A stretch of DNA of 64,000 nucleotides. It comes from Pseudomonadota bacterium (GTDB lineage: Bacteria > Pseudomonadota > Gammaproteobacteria > Burkholderiales > Gallionellaceae). Shown here piece by piece: positions 60,521-64,000 of this stretch. The notes under the pieces were generated by a model. It made no database searches. It saw only the letters and a list, made by a program, of their open reading frames with translations, and was not told where the DNA came from. The position numbers and the translations under genes were made by a program. How positions within the stretch are numbered: the first letter of the stretch is position 1; every line of letters begins with the position of its first letter. The stretch lies in the NCBI GenBank assembly GCA_021787435.1, contig JAJYLY010000005.1, positions 124,001 through 188,000 of the forward strand, in the 5' to 3' direction.

Positions 60521-63500
60521 ATGCAACTTGCCATGCTGTTCACATCAAATCACAACCGCCCGCGCTACACCCACCTTGCCGGTTCGTCCGACGCACTGGC
60601 GCTGGCGCAATATGCCGAAAAAAATGCGCCGCTGGCCGTGATCAGTTCGGATGCACTGGCAGCCCAGAGGCTCGCAGAAGAAATCCGTTTCTTTTCGCCG
60701 GAATTGCGTGTGCATTTCCTGCCCGACTGGGAAACGCTGCCCTATGACCATTTCTCGCCGCACCATGACCTGATCTCCGAACGCCTGTCCACATTGCACC
60801 ACGTCAGAAGCGAATCGTGCGACGTGCTGGTGGTTCCGGTCACGACCGCCCTTTACCCGCTTGCACCTCCCGAATACCTGGCCGCCTTCACTTTTTTTCT
60901 GAAGAAAGGAGAAAGGCTTAACCTGCCGGCCTTGCGCGAACAGATGAGCTTCGCAGGATACAGCCATGTGCAGCAGGTTCTCTCGCCCGGCGAATATTGT
61001 ATCCGGGGCGGAATCATCGATCTTTTCGCGATGGGCAGCGTGTTGCCGTATCGTATCGATCTGTTCGACGACGAAATCGAAACCATCGCGACTTTCGATG
61101 TGGACACTCAGCGCACGTTGTATCCTGTACCCGAGATCCGCCTTTTGCCCGCGCGCGAATTCCCGCTGGATGAAAAAGGTCAGGCTCACTTTCGCCAGAG
61201 CTTCCGCGACCGCTTCGAGGGCGACCCTTCAAAATCCCGCATCTATAAGGAAGTGAGCAAGGGAAACGCGCCTGCCGGCATCGAGTATTATCTGCCGCTG
61301 TTTTTTGACAGTACCGCGACGCTGTTTGACTACCTGCCGAAAAATGCAACCCTTTGCTTACACGGCAACGTGGAGGAAGCAATCCATCAGTTCGGCGTGG
61401 ATGCGGCATCGCGCTACAACCTGCTGCGCGGCGACCCGCAGCATCCGCTGTTGCCCGTCGATGATCTGTTCATGAATGCGGAAGGTTTTTTCATCGCGGC
61501 AAAGGAATTCGCACGGCTGGACATCATCTCCGATTCCGGCAACGCGACACCCTGTGCAACAAGCTCACTTTCAAACATCTCGGTAAACCGCCACGCCGAA
61601 AACCCTACTCAGGCTTTCGCAGACTTCCTGAAAAGCTTTGACGGACGCACACTGCTTTTGGCAGACAGCCTAGGCAGGCGCGAAATCATGTCGGGCTTCC
61701 TGCAGGAATACGGTCTGAAAGCCGATATTTGCGAAGACTACGCAAGCTTTCTGGCAAGCGACAAAAGATTCATGCTCTGCACAGCTCCCGTGCAAAGCGG
61801 CTTTCTGCTGCCGGATGAACATCTGGCAATTGTCACCGAGACGGAGCTCTACGCCTCTCAGCCGCGCAACCGCGCCGCCCGCACAGCAAAAAAGACCAAT
61901 ATCGAAGGCATGTTGCGCGATCTGTCCGAGCTCAAGGTAGGCGACCCGGTGGTGCATGAACAGCACGGCATCGCGCGCTATCAGGGCCTGGTGAATCTGG
62001 ATCTGGGCGAAGGAGAAAACGAATTTCTGCTGCTGGAATATCTGGGCGGCGACAAACTCTACGTTCCTGTTTCCCAGTTGCATGTCATCGGCCGCTACAG
62101 CGGCGGCGCCCAGGATACAGCGCCGCTGCACAAACTGGGCTCAGGCGCGTGGGACAAGGCAAAACGCCGCGCGATGCAACAGGTGCGCGACACCGCTGCC
62201 GAACTTTTAAACATTTACGCACAGCGCGCAACCCGCAAGGGACACGCGTTCAAACTGACCCTGCGCGATTACGAGGAGTTTTCAGCAGGCTTCGGTTTTG
62301 AGGAAACGCCGGACCAGGCCGCCGCGATCAGCGCCGTGATTGACGATCTGCAATCGGGAAAACCGATGGACAGGCTGATCTGCGGCGATGTGGGTTTTGG
62401 CAAGACAGAGGTTGCACTGCGCGCCGCATTCGTCGCGGTGATGGACGGGAAGCAGGTCGCAGTCCTCGTGCCCACCACGCTGCTTGCCGAACAGCATTTC
62501 CAGAATTTCTCCAACCGCTTTGCCGACTGGCCTGTGCGCATCGCGGAGCTGTCTCGCTTCCGCTCTGCCAAGGAGCAGACTCAGGCGTTGAAAGAAATGT
62601 CCGAAGGCAAGCTCGACATCATCATCGGCACCCACAAGCTGATCCAGAAGGGGATCGAGTTTGACAACCTTGGACTGATCATCATCGACGAGGAGCACCG
62701 CTTCGGCGTGCAGCAGAAAGAAAAATTGAAAGCGCTGCGCGCGGAAGTGGATATATTGACGCTCACCGCAACACCCATCCCCAGAACGCTTGCGATGTCG
62801 CTAGAAGGCCTGCGCGATTTTTCCATCATCGCCACCGCCCCGCAGCGGCGATTGTCCATCAAGACTTTCGTGAGTTCTTACAGTCAGGGCGTGATCAGGG
62901 AAGCCGTGCTGCGCGAATTGAAACGCGGCGGCCAGGTGTATTTTTTGCACAACGAGGTGGACACCATCGCCAACATGGCCGAGAAACTCACCGAGCTCTT
63001 GCCCGAAGCGCGCATCCGTGTGGCGCACGGCCAGATGGGCGAGCGCGAACTGGAAGCGGTGATGAAGGACTTTTACCAGCAGCGCTTCAACATCCTGCTT
63101 TGCACCACCATCATCGAAACCGGCATCGATATACCAACGGCCAACACCATCATCATGAACCGCGCCGACCGCTTTGGTCTTGCCCAACTGCACCAGTTAA
63201 GAGGCCGTGTCGGGCGCTCGCACCACCAGGCTTATGCCTATCTGTTGGTCGACAGCCTGGACGGCTTGACAACGCAGGCCAAGAAGCGGCTCGAGGCGAT
63301 ACAAGCGATGGAACAACTGGGCAGCGGATTTTATCTTGCAATGCACGATCTGGAAATCAGGGGAGCCGGCGAAGTGCTGGGAGAATCGCAAAGCGGCGAG
63401 ATGCAGGAAATCGGCTTTTCGCTCTACACCGACATGTTGAATGCAGCAGTTTCTTCCTTGAGGCAGGGCAAAGAACCCGACATGGCGCACCCCCTGGGCG

Positions 63501-63931
63501 TGACGACAGAGATAAACTTGCACAACCCCGCCCTGTTGCCGGATGACTATTGCGGCGACATCCACCAGCGGCTGGTGATTTACAAGCGACTGGCCAACTG
63601 CGCCAGCCAGTCTGATCTCGACGAAATGCAACAGGAGCTGATAGACCGCTTCGGCCTGTTGCCCGAGCCAGCGCAGACGCTGCTCGACTGCCACCGCCTG
63701 CGCATACTGGCAAAGCCGCTGGGTATCAGCAAGGTGGACGCCTCGACAGAGGCGATCCAGATTCAGTTCGTGGAAAATCCACCCATCGACCCGATGAAGA
63801 TCATCAGCCTGATCCAGAGCAAACGACACATCAAGATGATCGGACAGGACAAACTGCGCATCGAGTTAAAATACGAAGACCTGAATCAGCGCGTGCTGGC
63901 GATAAAAAACTTTTTCAATGAATTGAAATGA
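60521..63931 (+). CDS. mfd: Transcription-repair coupling factor Mfd
   Basis: Mfd frees RNA polymerase stalled at lesions and recruits UvrA. The 1136-residue protein has the full layout. A UvrB-like N-terminal region ('LPDWETLPYDHFSPHHDLISERL', 'LSPGEYCIRGGIIDLFAMGS') precedes an RNAP-interaction domain ('DLSELKVGDPVVHEQHGIARYQGLV'). The RecG-like translocase has Walker A 'LICGDVGFGKTEVALRAAFVA', 'IIIDEEHRFGV' (DEEH) and 'QLHQLRGRVGRSHHQAYAYLL'. A C-terminal TRCF domain ends it. Length is normal. The start at 60521 is preferred; an ATG at 60533 is near. Confidence 0.97.
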   Translation: MQLAMLFTSNHNRPRYTHLAGSSDALALAQYAEKNAPLAVISSDALAAQRLAEEIRFFSPELRVHFLPDWETLPYDHFSPHHDLISERLSTLHHVRSESCDVLVVPVTTALYPLAPPEYLAAFTFFLKKGERLNLPALREQMSFAGYSHVQQVLSPGEYCIRGGIIDLFAMGSVLPYRIDLFDDEIETIATFDVDTQRTLYPVPEIRLLPAREFPLDEKGQAHFRQSFRDRFEGDPSKSRIYKEVSKGNAPAGIEYYLPLFFDSTATLFDYLPKNATLCLHGNVEEAIHQFGVDAASRYNLLRGDPQHPLLPVDDLFMNAEGFFIAAKEFARLDIISDSGNATPCATSSLSNISVNRHAENPTQAFADFLKSFDGRTLLLADSLGRREIMSGFLQEYGLKADICEDYASFLASDKRFMLCTAPVQSGFLLPDEHLAIVTETELYASQPRNRAARTAKKTNIEGMLRDLSELKVGDPVVHEQHGIARYQGLVNLDLGEGENEFLLLEYLGGDKLYVPVSQLHVIGRYSGGAQDTAPLHKLGSGAWDKAKRRAMQQVRDTAAELLNIYAQRATRKGHAFKLTLRDYEEFSAGFGFEETPDQAAAISAVIDDLQSGKPMDRLICGDVGFGKTEVALRAAFVAVMDGKQVAVLVPTTLLAEQHFQNFSNRFADWPVRIAELSRFRSAKEQTQALKEMSEGKLDIIIGTHKLIQKGIEFDNLGLIIIDEEHRFGVQQKEKLKALRAEVDILTLTATPIPRTLAMSLEGLRDFSIIATAPQRRLSIKTFVSSYSQGVIREAVLRELKRGGQVYFLHNEVDTIANMAEKLTELLPEARIRVAHGQMGERELEAVMKDFYQQRFNILLCTTIIETGIDIPTANTIIMNRADRFGLAQLHQLRGRVGRSHHQAYAYLLVDSLDGLTTQAKKRLEAIQAMEQLGSGFYLAMHDLEIRGAGEVLGESQSGEMQEIGFSLYTDMLNAAVSSLRQGKEPDMAHPLGVTTEINLHNPALLPDDYCGDIHQRLVIYKRLANCASQSDLDEMQQELIDRFGLLPEPAQTLLDCHRLRILAKPLGISKVDASTEAIQIQFVENPPIDPMKIISLIQSKRHIKMIGQDKLRIELKYEDLNQRVLAIKNFFNELK

Positions 63932-64000
63932 GTTGCAAGATCAACACTCTCCTTGCATCAATCTCATTTGGTTAGAAAGTTATCATCTGGGAATGCGAGA

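Overview
The window reads as a betaproteobacterial chromosome segment. The order Nitrosomonadales, perhaps near Gallionellaceae, is my best guess, but no rRNA or housekeeping marker fixes it. The main clues are the EarP/EF-P(Arg32) pair, FlhDC flagellar control combined with FlhF/FlhG, and beta-type enzyme sequences. No tRNA, rRNA or CRISPR array was seen.

Positions 1-33,750 are almost entirely motility and chemotaxis. A flgBCDEFGH operon runs off the left edge, with flgA divergent from it. Next comes a three-gene metabolic cassette (PLP decarboxylase, ATP-grasp ligase, second PLP enzyme) inserted between flgA and flgMN. After flgMN come flhB-flhA-flhF-flhG-fliA-motC-motD on the minus strand. 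The chemotaxis block follows: cheB, a broken cheD, cheR, a chemoreceptor fragment, an IS3-family remnant, a soluble CZB chemoreceptor, cheA, cheZ, cheY, two cheV and a membrane chemoreceptor. It ends with motB-motA and flhC-flhD. Two sigma-28 promoters match consensus well, one before flgM and one before the membrane chemoreceptor. No cheW is visible, so the two CheV proteins may do the coupling.

Positions 34,100-42,300 hold mqo, rlmD, a DEDD exonuclease, and a ydbL/ynbE-like pair downstream of a 1284-residue protein. That protein joins a long coiled coil and a class III nucleotide cyclase to a membrane-anchored AsmA-like domain.

Positions 42,360-44,690 are a small SOS-like locus. A LexA-like repressor has a GAAC-N4-GTTC palindrome inside its promoter spacer. 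It is followed by an intact UmuD-like protein and a heavily decayed umuC.

Positions 44,700-51,900 (minus strand) run alr, pilZ, mtnP, apt, mtnA, class II aldolase, earP, efp. The mtnP/mtnA/aldolase set fits the DHAP shunt for methylthioadenosine or 5'-deoxyadenosine salvage. Positions 51,900-64,000 hold lplT, a periplasmic binding protein overlapping a GGDEF-EAL receptor gene, a udg-rimI-tsaB-ispF-ispD overlap chain, an S24-like protein lacking the catalytic lysine, and mfd.

The best candidates for something undescribed are the three-gene cassette inside the flagellar locus, the cyclase-AsmA fusion in a YdbH/YnbE/YdbL-type operon, the binding-protein/c-di-GMP pair, and the LexA-like locus with its unusual operator.
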